Source of the DNA: Candidatus Flexicrinis proximus
GTDB lineage: Bacteria > Chloroflexota > Anaerolineae > Aggregatilineales > Phototrophicaceae
Assembly (NCBI GenBank): GCA_016712885.1
Contig: JADJQF010000033.1
Span: 558,001 to 622,000, forward strand
Reading direction: 5' to 3'
Length of the DNA: 64,000 bases
Shown piece by piece: positions 8,533 to 18,675 of the stretch (position 1 is its first letter; each line of letters begins with the position of its first letter). Position numbers and translations under genes: made by a program. Under the pieces are notes generated by a model. It was given only the letters and a program-made list of their open reading frames with translations. It searched no databases and was not told the DNA's origin.

Positions 8533-9015
8533 CTAACCTTCAAGGTGATCGAATGGATTGTCTCGCCGTGCAAGCTGCTCGCGGAGCTGTTCAAGCGCCG
8601 CCCACACGCGTTCAAGCTCGCCTGCGGGTAACTGTAACTCAGCCAGTTCGTCTTCATCTAAAACCAACAGGTCCCCAACAGGGCTGACGAACACGTCCAG
8701 CGCCAGATCTTCGTAGACGATGAGCAGGCTTCCCGCCTCAACTGCGATCTGCGCCGGCCGCGCGATGTTACAGTACCAGCCCTTCAGCCGGTCGTCGTCG
8801 ACATCATGCAGCTCAAGGATATTGTACCAGCGGTCAGGATAGAACGTCTCAACGGTCCGGTCGCCAATCCGGAAATGCACGTAGGGCTTCAGCACTTCTA
8901 TCTCGAAGCGCCCCCCGCACAGCGTGTATTCCGGCTGATGCTCGATGATGACGCACCGGTAGCGGATGACCAGCGTACCGTCTGCCTTGCGCTTCTCGAC
9001 GCTTACCGTGTTCAC
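8533..9015 (-). CDS. DUF402 domain protein
   Basis: 160 residues with the DUF402 core: YPDRWYNILELHDVDD, RLKGWYCNIARPA and LALDVFVSPVGDLLVLDEDEL. Those blocks supply the Asp/Glu/Trp pocket that in characterised members (FomD, staphylococcal nucleoside tri-/diphosphate phosphatase) binds metals and hydrolyses nucleotide phosphates. A nucleotide phosphohydrolase is the likeliest activity. The start is GTG and overlaps the stop of thiamine pyrophosphokinase by four bases (GTGA), which indicates coupled translation. Confidence 0.85.
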   Translation of the reverse strand: MNTVSVEKRKADGTLVIRYRCVIIEHQPEYTLCGGRFEIEVLKPYVHFRIGDRTVETFYPDRWYNILELHDVDDDRLKGWYCNIARPAQIAVEAGSLLIVYEDLALDVFVSPVGDLLVLDEDELAELQLPAGELERVWAALEQLREQLARRDNPFDHLEG

Positions 9016-9662
9016 GCGCGTCCGTCCGTATGGATCAGCAGCAGGAAACCTTTTTCCAGCGATACCCGCGCCTCTGCGCCCAGCATCACGTTGCTGACGC
9101 CGCGCGCCGGGCCGAACATCAGCGTCTCGCCCCTCAGTGGATAGGCAAGCCCTTCCGTCCGTACACCGTCCGCCGCGCCGCCAATCGGCAATAGCGAAAT
9201 CGTATCGTCCGCTTTTCCGTGGATCACGTGTTCGCCCGGGCGCAGCAGCGCAACTTCCTCGCGTCCCGCCGCCATCCGCACCGTACGGCCTTCCAGCCCC
9301 GGCAGCGCCAGCAGATACACGTTGGCGAGCGTTTGGTCGAGCCGGTTGCCCACGCCGCCGAAAACGATGATCGGGTTGTGGTCGTCCTCGGCTGCCGCGA
9401 TCAGCGCCAGTTCCAGGTCGGTCTCGTCCTTGGCGGCTGGAAACCGCGCGATTTTCGCGCCCGTCGCTTCAAGGTCAGCCAGCAGGTCCGGTGTAACCGA
9501 GTCCATGTCGCCGATAACGAGGTGCGGCCGCAGCCCGTATTGTGTGGCGATGTGTGCGCCGCCGTCCGCCGCGATGATGGTTGCGCCTGCGCCCCGCTGC
9601 AGCCACTTTCGCACCATCGGACCGTCAAGCGCATCCCCGTTGGCAAAAATCAGCGCGGTCAT
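9012..9662 (-). CDS. Thiamine pyrophosphokinase
   Basis: 216 residues that transfer pyrophosphate from ATP to thiamine to give thiamine diphosphate. The family blocks are AADGGAH, VIGDMDS, KDETDLELAL and GGVGNRLDQTLAN, which hold the metal and ATP ligands, and the C-terminal half forms the thiamine-binding beta part. Start 9662 was chosen because the first strand TALIFANGD follows it at once; the frame stays open upstream but gives an unrelated basic sequence. Overlaps DUF402 by four bases. No other thiamine gene is near. Confidence 0.93.
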   Translation of the reverse strand: MTALIFANGDALDGPMVRKWLQRGAGATIIAADGGAHIATQYGLRPHLVIGDMDSVTPDLLADLEATGAKIARFPAAKDETDLELALIAAAEDDHNPIIVFGGVGNRLDQTLANVYLLALPGLEGRTVRMAAGREEVALLRPGEHVIHGKADDTISLLPIGGAADGVRTEGLAYPLRGETLMFGPARGVSNVMLGAEARVSLEKGFLLLIHTDGRA

Positions 9663-9795
9663 TCGGCACAAACCGCTTTCCACGCGCCGCGAATTGTTCG
9701 GGTCAGGGTATTTGTAGAAGTAGGCATATCGGAAATTCTGCCCGCGGCCGCGCCGCTGGTTCGGGGCAGGGCATCTGGGGGGGACAGGTGCTGCA

Positions 9796-10893
9796 TTATC
9801 TCGACCGCCGGCGCCAGCGTTCCTTGATTTCCAGCTTGGAAATGTCGGGGGCATCCAGGAACCCGCCCAACATGCGCGGGAAGCTGTAGTACTCGTACAT
9901 CGGAAAGTGGCCCGCTGGCACGGGGACCGGTACGCACAGGTCTTCTTTCTCCTGTGTCAGATAGTTCCAAACCGCCTCCTCGGGCGGCGCGATCAGTGGA
10001 TCGGACATGCCATGGACGAGCATTACTGGCATCGACAATACGCGCAGCGCATCCAGAATCGCACCGGGATCGTAATGGGCGGCGGTCTCCGTCAGGACTC
10101 GCGTATCTGTCCGGCTGACGTCCTGCGCCAGCTTTTCGTACTGCGTGTCCTGCCGCCGGAATGTCCGGTTGAGCAACACGCTTGGCTCCTGGTTGCTCAG
10201 CAGCTTGTAGAGCGGATTGTCCTCGTTGGTTTTCATAAAGGCCGGGATGACTTCGCGGCTTGAGGCGGCCAGTGCCGCCTTCTCCAACTGCGCGCGGTTA
10301 ATCAGCCGTGCGTTGGGCAGCGTCGGATCTGCCGGATCGGCGATTTTCGGCTGGCGCGGCCTGCTGATCGGTTTATCGTCGTATCCGCCGCGCCCCAGCG
10401 ATGCCAGCGGCGCATCTCTGCGGAACTCGTCCACGTTGTATATCGTTTTGTCGGCATCGCCCTCCGCCCGGTTGATCGGGCTGGCGATTGCCCGTGACGG
10501 CGACTGCCGGTTCGACAAGTCCGGCGGCGTGAACAACGGCGTGCTGATCAGCATCATCCGCGCGATGACGTCCGGCGACCGTCGCGCCAGCTCCGCCGCG
10601 ACCCACGCGCCCAGCCCGTGGCCGACCACCGCCACTTTCCGCAGCTGGAGCATCCGCAGGAACTCGATCACCATCCGTACCTGCTCGTCCATCCCGTAGC
10701 GGCGCGGGTTCTTCGCGCTATCCCCGAATCCGAACAGGTCCACGGCGTACACCTTGAATTTCAGGTGCAGATGCTGCATCGAAGGTACCCAGTACCGCCA
10801 GCTGCCCACCCAGCCGTGCAGCAGCACGACCGAGCGCCCACGCCCCAGCACCTCGTAATGCACCAGATCGCCGCCGACGGTGATCGCGCTCAT
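9796..10893 (-). CDS. Alpha/beta hydrolase-fold protein with altered nucleophile elbow
   Basis: A 365-residue alpha/beta hydrolase. The oxyanion-hole block LLHGWVGSW is at 24-32 and the VDLFGFGDS strand at 51-59. The nucleophile elbow reads GHGLG (91-95), so the usual Ser is Gly93 (codon GGG). The Asp in HGMSDPL and the His in AGHFPMYE are kept. An insert of about 120 residues (110-240), rich in polar residues, sits where the lid normally is. With the nucleophile missing it may be a binding protein or use another mechanism. It starts three bases after the receiver gene, suggesting one transcript. Confidence 0.85.
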   Translation of the reverse strand: MSAITVGGDLVHYEVLGRGRSVVLLHGWVGSWRYWVPSMQHLHLKFKVYAVDLFGFGDSAKNPRRYGMDEQVRMVIEFLRMLQLRKVAVVGHGLGAWVAAELARRSPDVIARMMLISTPLFTPPDLSNRQSPSRAIASPINRAEGDADKTIYNVDEFRRDAPLASLGRGGYDDKPISRPRQPKIADPADPTLPNARLINRAQLEKAALAASSREVIPAFMKTNEDNPLYKLLSNQEPSVLLNRTFRRQDTQYEKLAQDVSRTDTRVLTETAAHYDPGAILDALRVLSMPVMLVHGMSDPLIAPPEEAVWNYLTQEKEDLCVPVPVPAGHFPMYEYYSFPRMLGGFLDAPDISKLEIKERWRRRSR

Positions 10894-10896
10894 CTT

Positions 10897-11268
10897 CTAG
10901 ACCTGCGCCATAAGTTGTTCGACATCCGACACCAATTGATCCGTATCAAATGGCTTCACCAGATACGCGCTCGCGCCGGCATCCAGCCCGGCCTGCACCT
11001 CATCGTCAAGTCCTCGCGCCGAGAGGATCACCACTGGAATATCGCGCACATCTGGCAGCGCCTTAAGTCTCCGGCACGTCTCCAGGCCGCCCAACCTGGG
11101 CATACGCATGTCCAGTAGGATCAGGTCTGGGTGCTCGCTCTGGGCGAGTGCCAACGCTTCCTCGCCGTCCGCGGCCTGCAGCACCGTATGCCCTCCCAGC
11201 AGTTCGAGCGTAAAGACCACCAGTTCGCGGATGTCTCGCTCGTCTTCTGCAATTAAGATCTTTCCCAT
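10897..11268 (-). CDS. Single-domain response regulator
   Basis: A 123-residue receiver domain with no output domain. The acidic pair is in ILIAEDERD, the phosphoacceptor Asp is in LILLDMRMP, the Thr/Ser switch in VILSARG and the Lys in YLVKPFDTD. Start 11268 places the first strand right after the Met. It may shuttle phosphate or act by protein contact, like CheY or DivK. It sits just downstream of the large histidine kinase gene on the same strand, separated by a terminator, so it could be a partner of that kinase, although this is an inference. Confidence 0.93.
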   Translation of the reverse strand: MGKILIAEDERDIRELVVFTLELLGGHTVLQAADGEEALALAQSEHPDLILLDMRMPRLGGLETCRRLKALPDVRDIPVVILSARGLDDEVQAGLDAGASAYLVKPFDTDQLVSDVEQLMAQV

Positions 11269-11382
11269 AGTGCGCCTCTTTGGCCCCACCTCAATCCTGC
11301 TTTGACAGGGTACAGAGGCCGGCCGTTCATTTACTCTACTTTGACGGTAATACTACGCATTATCTTCCAGCGCCTGCCGAAG

Positions 11383-11420
11383 AAAATTCCCCCTTCCCGC
11401 ACCATAGAAAAGGGGGATTT
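11383..11420 (-). terminator. Rho-independent terminator after the GAF kinase gene
   Basis: AAATCCCCCTTTT and AAGGGGGAATTT form a 12-pair stem read on the minus strand, with a run of T after it. It lies 17 bases past the kinase stop codon and separates the kinase operon from the receiver gene at 11268. Confidence 0.8.
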
Positions 11421-11436
11421 CAGGAGTCTGCTTCTG

Positions 11437-14400
11437 TTAATCCATCGCCGGCGCGCTGATCGCCTGCCCCGGCTGTACCAGCGGCAGCGACACCGTGAAT
11501 GTCGTGCCTTTCCCCACCTCTGTGTCGAACCAGACCGTGCCGTTGTGCATCTCGACCATTTCCTTCACGATCGACAGCCCCAGGCCCGTCCCGCTGACTT
11601 CCAGCTTTAGCGCATGCTCTTCAATGCGCTGGAAACGCCGCCATACCGCCTCGCGGTATTGTTCCGGTATGCCTACGCCGTCATCGGCCACTGCCGCCAG
11701 CACGCGGTCTCCATCGAGGCGCGCGCTGACCCGGATATGGCCTTTGTCCTGCGTGTAGTTGAACGCATTATCGATGATGCTGTTGAAAATCCGCATCAGC
11801 TTGTTGCGGTCAGCCTGAATGTGCGGCAGTCCCGCCTCAATATCGACCTCGACCGTGCGTGTCTTGTCTTTGTGCATCGGACGGTTCTGCTGCCGGTCAA
11901 CCGATTCGCGGATCACCGACTCCAGGTCGATATCGGCAACATGCAGTACCTCGCGCCCGCTGTCGATCCTCGAAATGTCCAGCACGTCCTCGACCAGCAC
12001 CGCCAGCCGGTTCACGTTGTCGCGGATCATTCCCAGCGTGTTTTTCTGCGGTTCCGTCACTGATCCGAGCGCGCCCATCATCAGCATCTCGGTAAAGCCC
12101 TTAATCGGGGTGAGCGGCGTCCGCAGTTCGTGGCTGATATTCGAAATGAACTCGGATTTCATCCGGTCGACTTCGACGTCTTTCGTGATGTCGCGCATGA
12201 CCGACACCAGACCGACGAATCGCCCTTCGCTGAACACCGGGGACGTCGCCGCCGCGATGATGGCATCGTACACCGTCAGGCGCACTTCCATTGGCGGATC
12301 ATCTTCTTGCGCGACTTCGCTCTGGCGCAGGATACCCTCAATCCACGCCGCGATGCTGCCGTCGTACAGCGTCGCCAGTTCGCGCAGCGGCCGTCCGACC
12401 AGCTCGTGCGCGGTCAGGTTCAGCAGGCGTTGCGCGGCAGGGTTGCTAACGATCACCCGGCCCTCCGCATCCGAGAGGATCACGCCGTCGGAAATCGAGT
12501 CGAGGATCGCCGCGTTTTTCTCGGCTTCTTCCTGCTCGGTACGCAGCATCAGCCGCAAACGGTCGGCCTGATCGCGGATCAGCGCATACAGTTGGGCGTT
12601 CTTGATTGTCGCCGCGACTTGACTCGCCGCCGCGCTTAACAGGCGCACCGCCGAGTCGTTGAAGGCATCCGGCATCAGGCTCAGCAGGATGATGACGCCC
12701 AGCGAGTCGCCGTCGCTGGCCTGCAGCGGCGCTGCCGTTGCGCTCTGCCAGTCCGCGGCGCCTGCCGCCTTCACATCCCAGTGCGGCCATTCCGCCAGCG
12801 CCGGGATCACCAGTTCGCCCGGATTCTGGATCAGCCAGCGCCCGATTTGCTCGCCCGGATGCGCCGTGCCGTTCAACCCGTCATGGCTGTGGTAGCGCGC
12901 CATCGTGACCAGGTCGTCGGTCATTGTGTCGAACCGCATGATCAGGCCGTCATCGGCGCCCGCCGCAGACACCAGCATACCGAGCGCGCGCTCTTCCAGC
13001 TCGCTCATATCCAACGTCCGTGCCAGTTCGGACGTGATCTTGTACAGCGTGTCCAACCGGTCGCGTTCGCCTGCCAGTTCCTGCGTCCGCGCGATGACCT
13101 GCTTTTCGAGGTCTTCGGCAAGCTGTGTGATTTGCTGGAACAGGTTGGCGTTTTGCAGCACAGCCGAAAGCTGCGAGGACACCGTGGTCAGCACGCGCTG
13201 GTCGTTGAGCGAGAACGCGCGGGTACGCACCGGATCAAGCAGGGCAATCGCGCCCAGCGTGCGCCCGCTGACGGTGACCGGCACCGCGACGTAACTCATA
13301 TAGTCGCCTTCGCCGCTAACGATGCCGATGCTCCGCCGCAGCTGATCCGGCGTGAAATAATCCGCGCCGATGCTCAACATACGGTTGTTCTTGAATACAT
13401 AACTGATTTCGTCGCCGCCCAGCGGCCGCGCTGGGATGTCAATCGACTTGCCGTTCTTGTAGGCGATCGGGAAGCTGACCATTTGGGCGGCCGAATCGAA
13501 CAGGGCCAGGTAGTACTCGTCGGCCTTCAGGACCTCAGGCAGCCGTGCCCGTACCACCTCCATCATCTGCTGGACGTTCAGCACCGATGACAGTGATTGG
13601 CTCAAGTCGTTCAGCGCGAACGACTCCGCCACCATGTTCGACATCTCTTGCGACAGTCGCGCGTTCTGGATACCGACGGCTAGCTGTCCGCCGAGCGTAC
13701 GCACCATCCGGATGTTCTGCTGGGTCATCTCCCGCGGTTCGCCGCGGAACTGCTCCAGTTGGACCAGGCCGATCGCGCCGTCTGCCGTCGTGAGTGGGAT
13801 CAGGATCCGCTGGACTTCGCCGCGCTCGCGCATCTCTGCGATGTCTTCGCCGTAAATCTCCGGATCGTCCGACGCGCGCATGATTTGCGGTTCGCGCGTC
13901 CTCAGGACCTGCATCTTCGCCTTGAAGCGCCCCAGGTCGAAGCGGGTACCCGGCTTGCGGATACGGTCAATCTCGCCCATCCGGTCGGTGTCCTGCACAA
14001 GTTCGACCGTGTTGTCGACTTCGTTCCACACCATCACCGCGCATTGGTCCACCTCGACCACGCCGAACATCAGCCCCGCGATGATCTCCAGCAGTTCCGG
14101 AAGTTCGCGGGTCGCCGCGGTGACCTGCGCCGCTTCGAGCAGCGTGGACATTTCGTTCGTGCGCTCGAACGCCTGCATGAACAGCTCGGCATTCGCCGCC
14201 GCGTTGGCGATCTGCGAGGCAAACGCGAACGCGACGTTCTGGTCCGAAGGGCTGTCGTACGCATTCAGCGCGGCGCTCGCCAGCGCGATCACGCCGACGA
14301 CGTTCCCTTGGCTGACCATCGGTACACCCAGCCACGATTGCGCCCCTTCTGCGCCCGGCGGCATAGGATCGTATTCGGTGGGGAGGTCGGGCGGCAGGTT

Positions 14401-17400
14401 CACGGCCAGTGTCTTCTGCGTATCGACCACCTGCCGCAGCGCCAGATAATCGTTGATCCTGACTTTCGTGGCCCGCTCCTCGGACTCGCCCTCGGTGACC
14501 ACTCCCTCCCATAATTGCCCCGATGCATCCTCCAGCGTGAGCCCGCTGCCGGAACGCCGCCAGACCACCATCGTCTGATACGGGATCAGCCGCTGCATCT
14601 CGCTCATCGCGTTCATAATCACGATGGTGCGCTCGGTCGAGGCGGTGACCCGGTTGCTGGCCTCGGTCAGGGCGCCCAATTGGTCGGCGCGCACCTGGAT
14701 AGCTTGTTCGAGGGCACGCTTTTCGGTGACGTCTTCGATCAGCAGCACGGCGCCCGTGCTGTCCTGCGCGGTCAGCGGGTAGACAAACAGGTTCAGCAGT
14801 TGTGGCCGGTCGTTCTCGTCGTAGGTCTCCTGAGCCAGCAGTTCCTGTGGCTGGCCGCCGGCCAGCACCAGTTCCACCGCATAGCCGACCAGTGAGGCGA
14901 GTTCCGTCTTGTACCGCTCGATCGTTTGGCCGATCGCGCGGTCGGTCCAGCCGAAATCCTCGCGCATCTTGCGGTTGATCGCGATGATGCTGCCCGTCCG
15001 GTCCAGCACCACGATCCCCTGTTCGATCGAGTTGACCACCGACTCGTTCAGCACCCGCAGGCGGACCGCCTGATTATACAGTGCCGTGCTTTCGACGGCG
15101 TTGGCGGCCTGATAGGCGAAGGTTTCGAGCAGGTCCGCCGTATTACGGTCCGGCTTGCGGTCGTTGAATGGCCGGTCGAGCAGGATCACGCCCAACATTC
15201 GCCCGCCCGGCGTCGTCATCACCGTCAGCAGCAGGTCGCCATCCAGCCACGCGTCCGGCCCCTTATACTCGATCTCGCGCTGGCCCTCGAAACGGGTTTC
15301 CAGTGCGTCGCGCTCTTTGTCGCGCTGGGCTTTGTCCAGCAGGAAAGCGCTGCTCTGGCCGATCTGATACTCCGGCGTAAGCAGGTCGCGCATCGCGTTG
15401 ACCGAAATCGTGCTCACCATGCTCTGCCGGAACAGGTCGATCGGCAGCCCTGCCTGTGATACGCGGTGCAGGATGCCGTTCTCGTCAGCCAGCAGCATCA
15501 CCACCTGATCGTATGCCGCCGACTGCTGCACCGAGTACGCCACCGCTTCCAGCAGTTCAGCCGGGTCGGTCGACGAGGACAGCACCGAACTGAGTTCGAA
15601 GATACGGTTAAGCTGTTCGACGCGCTGCCGCAGCGCATCCGAACGCTCCCGGAGTTCGTTGTAGCGGATGTAGTTCCCGTAACCCAGCGAGGCCTTCGTT
15701 GCCAGCGTCAGCAGGAACTGCGCCGAGATGTCGTCGAACCTGTCCGGTGTATTGTTCCACAGATGGATCACGCCGATCACCGTGTCGACGTACAGGATTG
15801 CCACGGCCAGTGCCGAGCGCGCGTCGCGCGGGGTTGGCCGGATCGCGTTCTGACCGGCATAATCCCCGATCAGGATCGGTTCAGCACCCTTGTCGATCGC
15901 CGCTTTTTCGATCGGCGCGATCGTGTCGAAGCTCAATGTTTCGCGCAGGCTGCCGATGCGCCGCAGCAGCTGCGGGGCTTCCGGCATCGGCCATTCCTCG
16001 ACCGGTTTCAGCAGCGCTACTGTGCTGTTGGCGGCGGAGGTCGCTCGCAGGGCTTCGCGCCGGATCATGTTCAGGATCTGGTCGAAATCGACCGTCAGCG
16101 TCAGTTCGTTGGAGACACGGCTGACCGCGTCGATCTCCTCCAGGCGCCGCGCAAGGTTCTGGCTCGTGGACTCGTACAGCAGTGCGCGGTCGATGGCGGG
16201 GGCGATCTGCGCCGCAATCGTCCTCAGGATTGGCAGGTCGCTCTTATCGTACGGACGTACGCGGTTCGCCACCCCCAGTTCGCCGATGCTGCGCTCATTT
16301 ACGATCAGCGGGACAACCACTGCGCTCCGTAGATTCGTTAGCTCGCTGTTGCGCCGGTATTCGTCCGTCACCATCGGGTCGTGAAGCACGTCGTTCCCGA
16401 TGTACGGCCGTTTCGAGATCGTGACGGTGAGCGGGAAGCCGGGGCTGTAGGCATTCTGGATCGTCGGTTCTGTCATTTCCGAGCCGTACACGCGCTTCGG
16501 GAGCGTGATCAGGTTTCCCGCCGCATCCAGCAGGCTCAGGAATGCCACCGGACTGCCCGTCACCTCGGTGACCGCCTTAAGCAGTTCCTGTGCGCTTTCG
16601 TCCAGCAGCGTCATCGCGCCGGCAACCTCTGCCAGTCGCCGCATCACTTCCGACCGCTGCGACTGCCGCTGGACTTCACGGAACAGCCGCGCGTTTTCCA
16701 GAATCGTCGCGGCTTGCGTCGCGAAGATCGTCAGCAACCGGCCGTCTCCGTCGTCGAAGTCGCGCCCGTTTGCCGGGTCGGCGATCTGAATCACGCCGGT
16801 CATTTCGCCCCGCAGCGTGAGCTTCGCGTACATCACGCGCTGAATCGTCGCCCGGTCGGTCACCTCTTCCAGCCCGGTTGCGATAATCAGCGCGCTCGTC
16901 TGTGTGTTGTTCGTGTACCAGTTGTCTTCGTCCTGCCACAGCGCGCGGAACACCGACTCTTCACTGAAGTCGATGTCGTACATCGCCATGATCTCGTCGT
17001 TGATGCCGCTGGCCGGCACCTGCCCGAGCAGCCGGTCTCCCGTGGGATTGAGCAGCAGCAGCGCGCACGAGCGGACATTCATCAGCGACGCGATGCGGTT
17101 GGTCAGTTCCTTGAAGAAATCCCCCTCGGCCGTCAGCGCACCGATGGCGAATGTCATCTGCTGCAAGCCTTCAAGCTCGGCGTCGAGGCGCTGCTCACGG
17201 CTGAACAGCCGGATGCTCTCGACCACCACCGTCGCCTGCGACGCGATTGCTTTCAGGTTGGCGACATCGCGGATCGTGAATTCCGAGCCGCGCAGCTTAT
17301 TGAAGACCACCAGCATACCGATGCGTTCGCGGCTGATCTGCAGCGGCACCCACAACGTATTGCGGATGCCGATCGTGCTCATCACCGAGCTTAAACCCAT

Positions 17401-18669
17401 CTCTTCTGCCAGCGACTCGTCCCTCAGGTCGCCGGCCAGCCAGTACGGCTGCCGCTCGAAGATGTCCCGCGCGGCGCTTCCGCCGGGTAGCGGGACGATC
17501 AGTGATCGCGCCAGCGCATCCGGGATGCCGTGGAACGGCAGCGCTGCCGTCAGCCCGGCTTTAGAGTTGTCATACAGCAGGATTCCGCACATCTGCGCGC
17601 CGGACAGTTCGGCCACGCGCCGCGCCAGTGCACCGTAGACCGTCTCGGCACGCGCATCCGCTCGTCCGGACGCCTGCTCGACCAGTCCCTGCAGGCTCAC
17701 CAGGTCTTCCACTCGCTTGACCTGCTGGGCATACTGCTGGGAGTCGCCGATCGTGCGTGCCAGCGCTTCGTTCAGCGCCAGCAGCAGCGTCGACTCCTGG
17801 CCGGTATACGCGTTTGGCCGGTCGGAAAACAGCTCGATCGTTCCCAGCACCTGGTTGGCGATCATCAGCGGGATACCAACCACGCTTTGATACGGGAACG
17901 GCTGCACCAGCGGCTTCAGCGCGTCGATTTCGCTCGTGCTGTTCATCACCAGCGGCTTGCGATGCTTGAGCAGCCAACCCGTTATTCCACCCTCCAGCGG
18001 GTACTGCCCGCCGTGCTCGTACAGCGCCAGGATGTAGCGCGCATCCCCGAACCACGCCTGCGGCGTCAGCGCCGAGCCATCCTCGGTGAACAGGTTCACT
18101 TCGCCGCCGTCGAATGGGATCACCGGATGCAGCACGGTCAGGATCGCCTGCAGCGTTGGCTCCACGCCCGCCGTGATGTCCACCAGTTCCGCCGCCTGGT
18201 TGAGCACGCGGAACGCCCGGCTGAAATCGATGCCTGTGCCGGTGGTGTCCGTCGCGCCATCCGTGCCGACCTCGCGCACGACGATCATCCGCCGCTGCTC
18301 GTTCTCATTGGGCACGTCGTAGACCGACGCTTCCATCCACTGGTCGCCGATCTGGAACGCAGCCTGATTCTGGCCGCCCAACAGCGCGAGGAAGTTATCC
18401 GACGGTTCCACCAGCCGGATCACCTGCTCCAGGTCCGGCACATCGTCGTCGATCGACAGCCAGGCCTTCATGACCGCATTGGCGTGGACCACCTGGCCCA
18501 GGCCGCGTACGATCAGGATGCCTTCCTTACCTGTGTCCGGCGCGTTTGCGCTATCCGCGATCTTGATCGGGCCAAATCCAGGCGCCGATGCCGCGCGCTG
18601 GCGCGTGAAAAAGTAGAGCCACAGCGTGACAACGACTCCACCCAGAAATAGCACCAACGCAACATTCAT
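11437..18669 (-). CDS. Giant multi-GAF/PAS sensor histidine kinase
   Basis: 2410 residues. It has one N-terminal membrane anchor (about 3-22) and a degenerate PAS-like stretch (about 30-140). About ten GAF-type modules, each near 170-190 residues and joined by helical linkers, run from about 145 to 2030. They are interrupted near 1250-1370 by a PAS domain (IEQGIVVLD onward) and followed by a second PAS (about 2045-2160, LDSISDGVILSD). The kinase core follows: H-box SNISHELRTP with His near 2180, N-box IIDNAFNYT, G1 DDGVGIP and G2 GTGLGLSIV. No GAF shows an obvious bilin Cys-His motif. It is preceded by a receiver/GGDEF gene six bases upstream. The domain count is by eye and may be off by one. 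Confidence 0.9.
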   Translation of the reverse strand: MNVALVLFLGGVVVTLWLYFFTRQRAASAPGFGPIKIADSANAPDTGKEGILIVRGLGQVVHANAVMKAWLSIDDDVPDLEQVIRLVEPSDNFLALLGGQNQAAFQIGDQWMEASVYDVPNENEQRRMIVVREVGTDGATDTTGTGIDFSRAFRVLNQAAELVDITAGVEPTLQAILTVLHPVIPFDGGEVNLFTEDGSALTPQAWFGDARYILALYEHGGQYPLEGGITGWLLKHRKPLVMNSTSEIDALKPLVQPFPYQSVVGIPLMIANQVLGTIELFSDRPNAYTGQESTLLLALNEALARTIGDSQQYAQQVKRVEDLVSLQGLVEQASGRADARAETVYGALARRVAELSGAQMCGILLYDNSKAGLTAALPFHGIPDALARSLIVPLPGGSAARDIFERQPYWLAGDLRDESLAEEMGLSSVMSTIGIRNTLWVPLQISRERIGMLVVFNKLRGSEFTIRDVANLKAIASQATVVVESIRLFSREQRLDAELEGLQQMTFAIGALTAEGDFFKELTNRIASLMNVRSCALLLLNPTGDRLLGQVPASGINDEIMAMYDIDFSEESVFRALWQDEDNWYTNNTQTSALIIATGLEEVTDRATIQRVMYAKLTLRGEMTGVIQIADPANGRDFDDGDGRLLTIFATQAATILENARLFREVQRQSQRSEVMRRLAEVAGAMTLLDESAQELLKAVTEVTGSPVAFLSLLDAAGNLITLPKRVYGSEMTEPTIQNAYSPGFPLTVTISKRPYIGNDVLHDPMVTDEYRRNSELTNLRSAVVVPLIVNERSIGELGVANRVRPYDKSDLPILRTIAAQIAPAIDRALLYESTSQNLARRLEEIDAVSRVSNELTLTVDFDQILNMIRREALRATSAANSTVALLKPVEEWPMPEAPQLLRRIGSLRETLSFDTIAPIEKAAIDKGAEPILIGDYAGQNAIRPTPRDARSALAVAILYVDTVIGVIHLWNNTPDRFDDISAQFLLTLATKASLGYGNYIRYNELRERSDALRQRVEQLNRIFELSSVLSSSTDPAELLEAVAYSVQQSAAYDQVVMLLADENGILHRVSQAGLPIDLFRQSMVSTISVNAMRDLLTPEYQIGQSSAFLLDKAQRDKERDALETRFEGQREIEYKGPDAWLDGDLLLTVMTTPGGRMLGVILLDRPFNDRKPDRNTADLLETFAYQAANAVESTALYNQAVRLRVLNESVVNSIEQGIVVLDRTGSIIAINRKMREDFGWTDRAIGQTIERYKTELASLVGYAVELVLAGGQPQELLAQETYDENDRPQLLNLFVYPLTAQDSTGAVLLIEDVTEKRALEQAIQVRADQLGALTEASNRVTASTERTIVIMNAMSEMQRLIPYQTMVVWRRSGSGLTLEDASGQLWEGVVTEGESEERATKVRINDYLALRQVVDTQKTLAVNLPPDLPTEYDPMPPGAEGAQSWLGVPMVSQGNVVGVIALASAALNAYDSPSDQNVAFAFASQIANAAANAELFMQAFERTNEMSTLLEAAQVTAATRELPELLEIIAGLMFGVVEVDQCAVMVWNEVDNTVELVQDTDRMGEIDRIRKPGTRFDLGRFKAKMQVLRTREPQIMRASDDPEIYGEDIAEMRERGEVQRILIPLTTADGAIGLVQLEQFRGEPREMTQQNIRMVRTLGGQLAVGIQNARLSQEMSNMVAESFALNDLSQSLSSVLNVQQMMEVVRARLPEVLKADEYYLALFDSAAQMVSFPIAYKNGKSIDIPARPLGGDEISYVFKNNRMLSIGADYFTPDQLRRSIGIVSGEGDYMSYVAVPVTVSGRTLGAIALLDPVRTRAFSLNDQRVLTTVSSQLSAVLQNANLFQQITQLAEDLEKQVIARTQELAGERDRLDTLYKITSELARTLDMSELEERALGMLVSAAGADDGLIMRFDTMTDDLVTMARYHSHDGLNGTAHPGEQIGRWLIQNPGELVIPALAEWPHWDVKAAGAADWQSATAAPLQASDGDSLGVIILLSLMPDAFNDSAVRLLSAAASQVAATIKNAQLYALIRDQADRLRLMLRTEQEEAEKNAAILDSISDGVILSDAEGRVIVSNPAAQRLLNLTAHELVGRPLRELATLYDGSIAAWIEGILRQSEVAQEDDPPMEVRLTVYDAIIAAATSPVFSEGRFVGLVSVMRDITKDVEVDRMKSEFISNISHELRTPLTPIKGFTEMLMMGALGSVTEPQKNTLGMIRDNVNRLAVLVEDVLDISRIDSGREVLHVADIDLESVIRESVDRQQNRPMHKDKTRTVEVDIEAGLPHIQADRNKLMRIFNSIIDNAFNYTQDKGHIRVSARLDGDRVLAAVADDGVGIPEQYREAVWRRFQRIEEHALKLEVSGTGLGLSIVKEMVEMHNGTVWFDTEVGKGTTFTVSLPLVQPGQAISAPAMD

Positions 18670-18675
18670 AGCGGT

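Noticed and set aside
11303..11360. Plus-strand TTGACA and TTGACG as promoters
   Set aside because: No -10 partners and no plus-strand gene follows; the region lies between two minus-strand genes.
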